The position numbers and the translations under genes were made by a program. A stretch of DNA of 35,195 bases, taken from NCBI RefSeq assembly GCF_902141845.1, contig NZ_CABFPH010000057.1, positions 1 through 35,195 of the forward strand, read 5' to 3'. Below are positions 24,516-34,277 of the stretch, one piece after another. How positions within the stretch are numbered: the first letter of the stretch is position 1; every line of letters begins with the position of its first letter. The DNA comes from Methylobacterium symbioticum. GTDB taxonomy: Bacteria; Pseudomonadota; Alphaproteobacteria; Rhizobiales; Beijerinckiaceae. Below the pieces are notes generated by a model. It did not search any database. It was given only the letters and a program-made list of their open reading frames with translations, and was not told the origin of the DNA.

Positions 24516-26708
24516 ATGCCTGACCTCCTCCTCGAACTCCGCTCCGAAGAGATTCCCGCCCGCATGCAGCGGCGCGCGGCCGAGGACCTGCGGAAGCTCG
24601 TCACCGACGCCCTGGTGGAGCGCGGCTTCCTCTACGAGGGCGCCAAGGCCTTCGCGACGCCCCGCCGCCTCGCCCTGCACGTGGCCGGCCTGCCGCCCCG
24701 CGGCGAGGCGGTGCGCGAGGAGCGCAAGGGTCCCCGCGTCGGCGCGCCCGAGGCCGCGATCCAGGGCTTCCTGAAGAGCGCCGGGCTCGCCTCGATCGAG
24801 CAGGCGAAGACCGTCACCGATCCGAAGAAAGGCGAGTTCTACCTCGCCGTGATCGAGCGCGAGGGCCGCGAGACCCTCGATGTGCTGGCCGAGATCCTGC
24901 CGCAGATCATCCGCAGCTTCCCCTGGCCGAAATCCATGCGCTGGGGTGCGGCCTCGGCTCAACCGGGTGCGCTGCGCTGGGTGCGCCCGCTGCAATCGAT
25001 CGTCGCCACCTTCGGCCCCGAGACCGAGAGCACCGAGATCGTGCCCTTCTCGGTCGACGGGATCGCGGCCGGCAACGTCACCTATGGCCACCGCTTCCTG
25101 GCCCCCGAGGCGATCGAGGTCCGCCGCTTCGGCGACTACGTCCAGGCCCTGGAGCGGGCCAAGGTCGTGCTCGACGCCGACCGCCGCAAGGACATCATCC
25201 TGCACGACGCCCGCGACCTCGCCTTCGCGCAGGGTCTCGACCTCGTGGAGGACGAGGGCCTGCTGGAGGAAGTCGCCGGCCTCGTCGAGTGGCCGGTCGT
25301 GCTGATGGGCTCGTTCGACGCGAGCTTCCTCGACATTCCGGCCGAAGCCGTGCGCGCCACCATCCGCGCCAACCAGAAATGCTTCGTGCTGCGGAAATCC
25401 GGCTCGGAGGAGCTGGCCCCGGCCTTCATCCTCGTCTCGAACCTGGTGGCCAGCGACGGCGGCCAGGCGATCGTGGCCGGCAACCAGCGCGTGGTGCGCG
25501 CGCGGCTCTCGGACGCGAAGTTCTTCTGGGAGACCGACAAGGCGGTGAAGCTGGAGGACCGGGTCCGCAAGCTCGACTCCATCGTCTTCCACGAGAAGCT
25601 GGGGACGCAAGGCGAGCGGGTCCGGCGCATCGCGGCCCTTGCCGAGGATCTGGCCGAGAGCGTGGGAGCGGATTTCGGCCTCGTGGGTCGCGCCGCACGC
25701 CTCGCCAAAGCCGATCTCGTGACGGAGATGGTCGGCGAATTCCCCGAGTTGCAGGGCCTGATGGGCGCGAAATACGCCGCGCTTCAGGGCGAGGACCCGA
25801 GTGTCTGCACGGCGATCGGCGACCACTACAAGCCCCTCGGGCCATCCGACCGGGTGCCGTCGGATCCGGTCGCGATCACCGTCGCGCTGGCCGACAAGCT
25901 CATCGCCCTCGCCGGCTTCTGGTCGATCGACGAGAAGCCCACCGGGAGCAAGGATCCGTTCGCCCTGCGCCGGGCGGCGCTCGGGGTGATCAGACTCATC
26001 TTGGAGAACGGCGTCCGCCTGCCTCTGGCGGAGCTGGCCCTGCCGAACGCCTTCGACCTGCAGCCCGGTGGCCCGATGGTGGTGCAGATCGACCTGCCCG
26101 ACAGCCTCGAGGAACTGGAGGCGGCCTACAAGGACCTTCCCCCGGACTTCGACCTGCTGGCCGATCCGCGCGTGGACGACCTGCTCTCCTTCTTCGCCGA
26201 TCGTCTCAAGGTCTATCTGCGCGACCAGGGCGCTCGGCACGACCTGATCGACGCCGTCTTCGCCCTGCCCGGCCAGGACGACCTCCTGATGGTGGTCCGC
26301 CGCGTCGAGGCGCTCGGCACGTTCCTGGAGACCGACGACGGCAAGAACCTGCTCGCCGGCTACAAGCGCGCGGCCAACATCCTGCGCATCGAGGAGAAGA
26401 AGGATAACCGGGCCTACGATGCCGAGCCTGACGCCGCGCTGATCGCCTCCTCCGGCCAGCCGGAGGAGCGGGCGCTCGCCGAGGCTCTGCGCGTCGCGCG
26501 GAACGAGGCCTCGGCGGCGGTGGCGGCGGAGGATTTCGCCGGCGCGATGCGCGCCCTCTCGCGGCTGCGCGCTCCGGTCGATGCCTTCTTCGAGGCGGTC
26601 ACGGTGAACGCCGAGGACCCGGCCCTGCGCGCCAACCGCCTCGCCCTCCTGAACGCGCTCCGCGCCGCCACCCGCGAGGTCGCGGACTTCTCGAAGATCG
26701 AGGGCTGA
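24516..26708 (+). CDS. glyS: Glycyl-tRNA synthetase beta subunit
   Basis: Non-catalytic, tRNA-recognising subunit that pairs with GlyQ. About 730 residues from ATG 24516; a longer frame from GTG 24486 is less like the family, which starts MPDLLLELRSEEIPARMQRR. Typical blocks: ATPRRLALHVAGLP, KGPRVGAPEAAIQGFLKSAG, the block around PWPKSMRWG, TYGHRFLAPEAI, ILHDARDLAFAQGL, KLGTQGERVRRIAALAEDLA, KADLVTEMVGEFPELQGLMG and EKPTGSKDPFALRRAALGVI, with a DALR-type anticodon-binding C-terminus (about 590-730). Normal length, no sign of damage. Confidence 0.97.
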   Translation: MPDLLLELRSEEIPARMQRRAAEDLRKLVTDALVERGFLYEGAKAFATPRRLALHVAGLPPRGEAVREERKGPRVGAPEAAIQGFLKSAGLASIEQAKTVTDPKKGEFYLAVIEREGRETLDVLAEILPQIIRSFPWPKSMRWGAASAQPGALRWVRPLQSIVATFGPETESTEIVPFSVDGIAAGNVTYGHRFLAPEAIEVRRFGDYVQALERAKVVLDADRRKDIILHDARDLAFAQGLDLVEDEGLLEEVAGLVEWPVVLMGSFDASFLDIPAEAVRATIRANQKCFVLRKSGSEELAPAFILVSNLVASDGGQAIVAGNQRVVRARLSDAKFFWETDKAVKLEDRVRKLDSIVFHEKLGTQGERVRRIAALAEDLAESVGADFGLVGRAARLAKADLVTEMVGEFPELQGLMGAKYAALQGEDPSVCTAIGDHYKPLGPSDRVPSDPVAITVALADKLIALAGFWSIDEKPTGSKDPFALRRAALGVIRLILENGVRLPLAELALPNAFDLQPGGPMVVQIDLPDSLEELEAAYKDLPPDFDLLADPRVDDLLSFFADRLKVYLRDQGARHDLIDAVFALPGQDDLLMVVRRVEALGTFLETDDGKNLLAGYKRAANILRIEEKKDNRAYDAEPDAALIASSGQPEERALAEALRVARNEASAAVAAEDFAGAMRALSRLRAPVDAFFEAVTVNAEDPALRANRLALLNALRAATREVADFSKIEG

Positions 26709-26754
26709 AGAGAGCCGGGAACACGGCTTCAGGACGCGCGCAGGAACCTCGCCG

Positions 26755-26792
26755 CACCCCCTCTCCCGTTCGGGAGAGGGTTGGGGTGAGGG
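26755..26792 (+). repeat. Hairpin repeat, copy 1 (glyS side)
   Basis: CACCCCCTCTCCCG-TT-CGGGAGAGGG followed by TTGGGGTGAGGG. The core is a 10-bp stem about 45 bases after glyS. It is nearly identical to the reverse complement of 26862-26898, differing by eye only at a few positions between the stem and GGGTGAGGG and at the 5' edge. This type of repeat is found at many intergenic sites in diverse proteobacteria; here it probably works as a terminator for glyS. Confidence 0.75.
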
Positions 26793-26861
26793 ATGAGAAG
26801 TGTTCGGAGAGGCCGCGGCGGTGAAGCGGCTTCCGCTCCACTCAATCCGTAAAGTTCTCGA

Positions 26862-26898
26862 CCCTCACCCTGTCCCTCTCCCGAACGGGAGAGGGGAC
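26862..26898 (-). repeat. Hairpin repeat, copy 2 (corA side)
   Basis: Inverted partner of 26755-26792: CCCTCACCCTGTCCCTCTCC followed by the completed hairpin CGAACGGGAGAGGGG. It lies 62 bases past the corA stop on the minus strand, so each convergent gene (glyS and corA) has a copy facing it. The two copies are 69 bases apart and could also pair with each other. Confidence 0.75.
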
Positions 26899-26959
26899 CC
26901 GCGCTTGATCGTGAGCCGCAGGGGCACCCTCTCGCCGTACCGAGCAGAGGAGAGGCGCT

Positions 26960-27967
26960 TCAGAACCAGCCCTTGATCCGGAAGAACACGATCGGGATCA
27001 GCGCGCTGGTCAGGATCAGGGCGAGGCCGTAGGGGTAGCCGTAGAGCCACTCGAGTTCCGGCATGTGCTTGAAGTTCATGCCGTACATCGAGGCGATCAG
27101 CGTCGGCGGCACGCCGACCACGGAGACCACGGTCAGCACCCGGAAGACGTTGTTCTGCTCGATCTGGATCAGCCCCAAGGCTGCGTCGAGCAGGAACTGC
27201 ACGTTCTCCGAGAGCCGCGTCTCGAACTCGTCGAGGGACTCGATGTCCCGGCGGATCGTCTCGAAGCGCGCATCCTCCTCCTGATGGAGCAGGTCGGCGC
27301 AGGCGCCGGCGACGTAGGGCACGATGCGCTCCATGCCGAGCAGGCTCGCGCGGATCTTGCCGAGCGCCTTGCCGCGCCGGGCGATGCCGCGCAGGATCCG
27401 GCGGAGCGCGAGGTCGCGGCGGCGGGGTGGCGCGTCGCCGTTGCGGGCGCCGTTCCGAGCCCGGGGCGCACGCACGTCGAAGTCGAAGATCCGCGTCGAG
27501 AGCGAGTCGAGCTCGGCGCCCATATCCTCCAGGGCGTCGGCGAGGTTGTCGACCAATTCCTCCACGAGGAGCAGGAAGGCCTCGGCGCTGGTCACCGCGC
27601 CCTCCCCCTCCGCGAGGCGCTTGCCCGCGCCCTCGAAGGCGCGCAGGTCGTGGAAGCGCACCGTGACGAGGTGGTCGCGGGTCAGGAGGAAGCCCAGCGG
27701 CTTCAGCTGCGAATCCGCCTGCTCGAAGGTGATCATCGGCGTCGAGAGCGACAGCCCGTTCTTCAGGCGGCGCAGGCGGCTCGACGATTCCACCTCGCTC
27801 AACGCCCGCCGCGAGGGCACCCGGATCCCGGTGGCCGCCTCCACCGCCTGCGCCTCCTCGGCGCTGGGGTCGTAGAGGTCGATCCAGAGGGCGCCCGCGG
27901 GCAACGGCGCCCCGGAGGCGGGATCCCACGGCGCGAGGGCGCCTTCCGGTCCGTGCAGGGTCAGCAT
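26960..27967 (-). CDS. CorA-family divalent metal ion transporter
   Basis: Inner-membrane Mg2+/Co2+ channel. About 335 residues from ATG 27967 (MLTLHGPEG..); a GTG at 27982 adds five residues, and neither has a good binding site. A large cytoplasmic domain (1-275) with long helices is followed by two C-terminal membrane segments with the hallmark YGMNFKHMPEL between them (GMN at about 296-298) and a basic tail (FFRIKGWF). A basic, Asn/Arg-rich insert at about 170-190 (RARNGARNGDAPPRRR) sits between the stalk helices, which is longer than usual. The GMN motif fixes the family; Mg2+ versus Co2+ or Zn2+ cannot be decided. Convergent with glyS. Confidence 0.93.
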   Translation of the reverse strand: MLTLHGPEGALAPWDPASGAPLPAGALWIDLYDPSAEEAQAVEAATGIRVPSRRALSEVESSSRLRRLKNGLSLSTPMITFEQADSQLKPLGFLLTRDHLVTVRFHDLRAFEGAGKRLAEGEGAVTSAEAFLLLVEELVDNLADALEDMGAELDSLSTRIFDFDVRAPRARNGARNGDAPPRRRDLALRRILRGIARRGKALGKIRASLLGMERIVPYVAGACADLLHQEEDARFETIRRDIESLDEFETRLSENVQFLLDAALGLIQIEQNNVFRVLTVVSVVGVPPTLIASMYGMNFKHMPELEWLYGYPYGLALILTSALIPIVFFRIKGWF

Positions 27968-28041
27968 GGCGGATCGGTTCACCGTCGCGCGAAAAGGGGG
28001 ACGAAAACCGTCGTCGCTCCGTCACCGAAGGGTGCGACAGC

Positions 28042-28070
28042 CTTGACTCATCCTGGGGGCGTGGCTATCT
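28042..28070 (+). promoter_or_regulatory. groESL promoter, heat-shock sigma-32 type
   Basis: CTTG at 28042-28045, an 18-base spacer, and GCTATCT at 28064-28070 agree with the alphaproteobacterial RpoH pattern (CTTG-N17/18-CYTATnT), six of seven positions in the -10. The same bases also read as a sigma-70 promoter (TTGACT, 16 bases, CTATCT). Predicted transcription start at about 28077, at the left edge of the CIRCE dyad, so HrcA binding would block initiation or clearance. Confidence 0.65.
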
Positions 28071-28075
28071 CGCCG

Positions 28076-28116
28076 CCGGTCGTTAGCACTCACTGAAGCT
28101 GAGTGCTAACGACCGG
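28076..28116. promoter_or_regulatory. CIRCE operator (HrcA site) with extended dyad
   Basis: TTAGCACTC (28083-28091), 9 bases, GAGTGCTAA (28101-28109) is a perfect match to the CIRCE consensus, the HrcA repressor site. The symmetry continues outward for seven more base pairs on each side (CCGGTCG/CGACCGG), giving 16-bp perfect arms. The hrcA gene is not in the window. Confidence 0.96.
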
Positions 28117-28181
28117 GCTTGGAGGCGGCCAACGCGCGCCGCATCAACGCCACTTCGAGTTCTGAAGCAAGAGGGCAGACC

Positions 28182-28472
28182 ATGAAGTTCCGTCCGCTGC
28201 ACGACCGGGTCGTCGTCCGTCGCATCGAGAGCGAGGAGAAGACCAAGGGCGGCATCATCATCCCGGACACCGCCAAGGAGAAGCCGCAAGAGGGCGAGAT
28301 CGTCGCCGTCGGCCCCGGCTCCCGCGACGAGCAGGGCCGCGTGAACGCCCTCGACGTCAAGGCCGGCGACCGCGTCCTGTTCGGCAAGTGGTCCGGCACC
28401 GAGGTCAAGATCGACGGCCAGGATCTCCTGATCATGAAGGAATCCGACATCATGGGCGTCGTCGAGGCCTAA
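28182..28472 (+). CDS. groES: GroES co-chaperonin
   Basis: 10-kDa lid of the GroEL folding chamber, forming a heptameric ring in the cytoplasm. 96 residues from ATG 28182, preceded by GAGGG. Diagnostic sequence: MKFRPLHDRVVVRRIESEEK, the mobile loop KTKGGIIIPDTAKEKPQEG, and GDRVLFGKWSGTEVKIDGQD ending ESDIMGVVEA. First gene of the operon with groEL; control by CIRCE and a heat-shock-type promoter is visible upstream. Length and motifs are normal. Confidence 0.98.
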   Translation: MKFRPLHDRVVVRRIESEEKTKGGIIIPDTAKEKPQEGEIVAVGPGSRDEQGRVNALDVKAGDRVLFGKWSGTEVKIDGQDLLIMKESDIMGVVEA

Positions 28473-28555
28473 AGGCCCCGGCCGATACCGTTCATTGCCC
28501 TTCGAGGCCGAGTTCCGCGCCTCGGGGCCTTCCCCGCAATCCTTAACCATTAAGG
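28472..28555 (+). promoter_or_regulatory. Stacked hairpins between groES and groEL
   Basis: AAGGCCCC (28472-28479) can pair with GGGGCCTT (28524-28531); inside it, CGAGGC (28503-28508) pairs with GCCTCG (28519-28524, sharing one base). Then CCTTAA (28541-28546) pairs with TTAAGG (28550-28555) across a 3-base loop, covering most of the AAGGA ribosome binding site of groEL. In Agrobacterium the groESL transcript is cleaved in this gap, so this may be a processing or translation-control site. Confidence 0.5.
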
Positions 28556-28565
28556 ACCAACCCCC

Positions 28566-30206
<1,641 letters not shown>

Positions 30207-30235
30207 GTCCACGCCATCCCATTCGAGACGGAAGA

Positions 30236-30266
30236 GGGGTCGCCGCGAGGCGGCCCCTTTTCCTTT
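30236..30266 (+). terminator. Intrinsic terminator of groESL
   Basis: GGGGTCGCC-GCGA-GGCGGCCCC forms a 9-bp stem (one G-U pair) with a GNRA tetraloop, followed by TTTTCCTTT. It is the clearest rho-independent terminator in the window. It begins 30 bases after the groEL stop and separates groESL from parD. Confidence 0.88.
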
Positions 30267-30285
30267 GGCGCGCTGCCTGCCGAAA

Positions 30286-30300
30286 TACCAATATTTGGTA
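30286..30300. promoter_or_regulatory. Likely ParD autoregulatory operator
   Basis: TACCAA-TAT-TTGGTA is a perfect 6-3-6 inverted repeat ending 2 bases before the parD ATG at 30303. TTGGCG (30265-30270) and CAATAT (30289-30294) could be a -35/-10 with an 18-base spacer, placing the dyad on the -10. Ribbon-helix-helix antitoxins usually bind such sites to repress their own operon. Confidence 0.6.
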
Positions 30301-30302
30301 AC

Positions 30303-30557
30303 ATGGCATCGGCGATGGCGCGTAACACCTCCGTTTCCCTGGGCGATCACTTCGCTCAGTTCATCGCCCGGCAGGTCGAAGGCGGCCGCTATGGCTCGGC
30401 GAGCGATGTCGTCCGGGCCGGACTGCGCCTTCTCGAAGAGCAGGAAACGCGGCTCCAGGCCCTCCGCACAGCCCTCGCCGAAGGCGAGGCCAGCGGACCG
30501 CCGGACGCTTTCGATGTCGAGGCTTTCCTCAGGGCCAAGCGTACCGACCGCTCGTGA
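30303..30557 (+). CDS. parD: ParD-type antitoxin (ribbon-helix-helix)
   Basis: 84 residues. The N-terminal ribbon-helix-helix region, NTSVSLGDHFAQFIARQVEG then GRYGSASDVVRAGLRLLEE, is that of the ParD/CC2985 antitoxin family; it binds DNA and, through the acidic C-terminal helix (about 50-80), neutralises the ParE toxin. The start could be ATG 30303 or the in-frame ATG 30318 (MARNTSVSLG), which fits the family better; neither has a ribosome binding site, so near-leaderless translation is possible given the predicted start of transcription. It overlaps the toxin gene by 4 bases (GTGA), normal for type II pairs. Confidence 0.9.
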   Translation: MASAMARNTSVSLGDHFAQFIARQVEGGRYGSASDVVRAGLRLLEEQETRLQALRTALAEGEASGPPDAFDVEAFLRAKRTDRS

Positions 30558-30850
30558 ACGGTGGTTATGTCCTCGCACCGCGGGCACATGAGGATCTCGA
30601 CGGGATCTGGGACTACACGGCGGAGCGCTGGGACCCTGATCAGGCGGACCGCTATGTCCGCCGCCTCGCGCAGGCTTTCGCGGATCTCGCTGCCGGCACC
30701 GTTCGGGGCTGGAGCGCCGAGAAGATCCGACCCGGCTATTGCCGCCTGACGGTCGCGACGCATGTCGTCTTCCACCGGAAGGGTGACGGCGGCCGGACCG
30801 ACGTGATCCGCATCCTGCATGAACGCATGGACGCGGCGCCTCACCTGTAG
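30554..30850 (+). CDS. parE: ParE-type toxin
   Basis: 98 residues from GTG 30554, overlapping the parD stop. Typical RelE/ParE-superfamily fold: YVLAPRAHEDLDGIWDYTAE, then WDPDQADRYVRRLAQAFADL, IRPGYCRLTVATHVVFHRK and TDVIRILHERMDAAPHL. ParE proteins usually poison DNA gyrase, though some members of this family act otherwise; the target here is inferred only from family. The GTG start and overlap keep the toxin below its antitoxin. Intact and full-length, so the pair is probably functional. Confidence 0.9.
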   Translation: MNGGYVLAPRAHEDLDGIWDYTAERWDPDQADRYVRRLAQAFADLAAGTVRGWSAEKIRPGYCRLTVATHVVFHRKGDGGRTDVIRILHERMDAAPHL

Positions 30851-30910
30851 CCAGTGCCTGACAGCCATGACGATGCAGGCCGCCTCAAGGCTTCCCGTTC
30901 GGCCCCCGTC

Positions 30911-30938
30911 TTGCCTCGTGGGACCCGGTGCCTACGAT
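30911..30938 (+). promoter_or_regulatory. Candidate promoter of the asparaginase gene
   Basis: TTGCCT (30911-30916), 16 bases, TACGAT (30933-30938); each box matches four of six sigma-70 consensus bases. It sits 33 bases upstream of the ATG at 30972. Modest support. Confidence 0.35.
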
Positions 30939-30971
30939 CCGCCCGGGATCTTCCAAGCTGAAGGAATACCG

Positions 30972-32090
30972 ATGCCTGTCCTCCGATCCGGCCGCCGTCT
31001 CTCCTCCGCGGCCGCCCTGGCCGCGCTCGCGTGCCTGCCGCTCGGCCCCCTGCCCTCGGCGGCCCGGGAGATGCCGGATGCCGCGGCCGATCAGGCGGCC
31101 CGCAAGCCGAACGTCGTGATCCTCGCCACCGGCGGCACCATCGCGGGCGCGGGGGCGGATGCGGCCAACAGCGCCACCTATCAGGCCGCCAAGGTGCCGG
31201 TGGACAAGCTCATCGCCGCCGTGCCGGCCATGAGCGGCGTCGCCAATGTCCGCGGCGAGCAGGTCTTCCAGATCGCCTCGGAGAGCTTCACCGACGCGCA
31301 GCTCGTGGAACTCGCCAAGCGCGTCTCGGCGCTGCTGAAGCAGGACGACGTGGACGGTGTCGTGGTCACCCACGGCACCGACACGCTGGAGGAGACCGCC
31401 CTCTTCCTCGACCTCGTCGTGAAGAGCGACAAGCCGATCGTGGTGGTCGGCTCGATGCGCCCCTCCACCGCGATCTCGGCGGACGGCGCCATCAACCTCC
31501 TCGACGCGGTCACCGTGGCCGGGAGCAAGGAAGCGGTCGGCAAGGGCGTCATGGTCACCATGAACGACCAGATCCAGGCCGGCCGCGACGTGACGAAGCG
31601 CGTCAACGTCGTGCCGAGCGCCTTCTACAGCCAGTGGGGCCCGCTCGGCATGGTGGTCGAGGGCAAGACCTATTTCTTCCGCAGCTCGGCCAAGCGCCAC
31701 GGCAAGTCCTCGGAATTCGACATCGACGCGATCGACAGCCTGCCGATGGTGGCGATCGTCTACGGCTCGGGCACCATGTATCCGGGCGCCTACAAGGCCG
31801 CGGTCGATGCCGGCGCCAAGGCGATCGTCCATGCCGGCACCGGCAACGGCTCGGTCGCCGGCTATCTGGTCGACACCCTCAAGGACATCCGCTCCAAGGG
31901 CACGCTGATCGTCCGCTCCTCACGCGTCGGCGACGGCATCGTGCTGCGCAACGCGGAGCAGCCCGACGACAAGTACGACTGGGTGGTGGCTCACGACCTC
32001 AACCCGCAGAAGGCCAAGATCCTCACCGCCGTGGCGCTGACCAAGACCGGTGACACCAAGGAGCTGCAGCGCATCTTCTGGGAATATTGA
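30972..32090 (+). CDS. Periplasmic type II L-asparaginase
   Basis: Hydrolyses L-asparagine (and often glutamine) to aspartate and ammonia. 372 residues from ATG 30972 with AAGGA 6 bases upstream. The signal peptide (about 1-31, ending PSAA) exports it to the periplasm. Active-site elements: NVVILATGGTIAGAG (nucleophile Thr at about 56), VVTHGTDTLEETALFLDLVV (Thr-Asp at about 136-137), and a Lys near 186 in VAGSKEAVG; also GSMRPSTAISADGAINLLDA, VMVTMNDQIQAGRDVTK and VHAGTGNGSVAG. Similar in length to E. coli AnsB (348 with signal), with a longer linker after the signal. Transcribed alone, ending in a hairpin at 32096-32125. Confidence 0.95.
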   Translation: MPVLRSGRRLSSAAALAALACLPLGPLPSAAREMPDAAADQAARKPNVVILATGGTIAGAGADAANSATYQAAKVPVDKLIAAVPAMSGVANVRGEQVFQIASESFTDAQLVELAKRVSALLKQDDVDGVVVTHGTDTLEETALFLDLVVKSDKPIVVVGSMRPSTAISADGAINLLDAVTVAGSKEAVGKGVMVTMNDQIQAGRDVTKRVNVVPSAFYSQWGPLGMVVEGKTYFFRSSAKRHGKSSEFDIDAIDSLPMVAIVYGSGTMYPGAYKAAVDAGAKAIVHAGTGNGSVAGYLVDTLKDIRSKGTLIVRSSRVGDGIVLRNAEQPDDKYDWVVAHDLNPQKAKILTAVALTKTGDTKELQRIFWEY

Positions 32091-32095
32091 GGGGC

Positions 32096-32125
32096 GTGCG
32101 GGGCGGGCGCTCCCTCGCCCCGCAC
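32096..32125 (+). terminator. Hairpin after the asparaginase gene
   Basis: GTGCGGGGCG pairs perfectly with CGCCCCGCAC across 10 bases, starting 5 bases after the asparaginase stop. No T-run follows. Confidence 0.55.
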
Positions 32126-32147
32126 CGCTGTCGGACTTATGCCGGAT

Positions 32148-32171
32148 TGCTGTGTAAACGTTTACACAGCA
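32148..32171. promoter_or_regulatory. 24-bp perfect palindrome, LacI/GalR-type operator for edd-eda
   Basis: Half-site TGCTGTGTAAAC followed by its exact reverse complement GTTTACACAGCA. The central TGTAAACGTTTACA is a classic LacI/GalR-family operator shape (central CG). It overlaps the likely -35 box of edd, so binding would repress. No LacI-family gene lies in the window; rhizobial LacI regulators of central carbon genes use similar sites, as I recall. Confidence 0.85.
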
Positions 32172-32189
32172 TTGGCTTCAGGCTAGAAC
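32161..32189 (+). promoter_or_regulatory. Candidate sigma-70 promoter of edd
   Basis: TTTACA (32161-32166, inside the right arm of the operator), a 17-base spacer, then TAGAAC (32184-32189). Start of transcription near 32196 would give a leader of about 90 bases before the edd ATG at 32288. Confidence 0.5.
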
Positions 32190-32287
32190 GTCTCGAAATA
32201 CAAGGTGCATCGAAGCCCGGATGATCGACGCGCGCCACGGTCGAGCGCGCCGTGCCGGCAGGATGCGCCCCAGAGGAAGGAAGGCTC

Positions 32288-34111
<1,824 letters not shown>

Positions 34112-34118
34112 CGGGATC

Positions 34119-34250
34119 CCGAAGGGAGGCGTCCCTTCGGCGGGGTCTCGGGGTGGAGCCCCGAGGTCGGCCTTGATGCCCGGCGTCGCCGGGTATGGGG
34201 GCCGATTGCAGGGCTCTGCCCTGCACCCGCGAAAGGTCTCGGACCTTTCG
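34119..34250 (+). repeat. Array of five hairpins between edd and eda
   Basis: Five perfect, non-identical inverted repeats follow one another: 34119-34140 (CCGAAGGGA/TCCCTTCGG), 34147-34165 (CTCGGGG/CCCCGAG), 34179-34193 (CCCGGC/GCCGGG), 34207-34225 (TGCAGGGC/GCCCTGCA) and 34230-34250 (CGAAAGGTC/GACCTTTCG). Loops are 3-5 bases. Similar mosaics occur in other Methylobacterium intergenic regions, as I recall. They may protect or attenuate the mRNA, setting the Edd:Eda ratio. Confidence 0.8.
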
Positions 34251-34277
34251 AAACCATGACCTGAGGGAGACGATGCC

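Noticed and set aside
26865..28025. A 386-residue minus-strand frame alternative to CorA
   Set aside because: It is a different frame over corA; only the corA frame has the GMN motif and membrane segments.
34119..34250. The hairpin array considered as a CRISPR or a tandem repeat
   Set aside because: The units differ from each other in sequence and length, with no constant repeat and spacer pattern.
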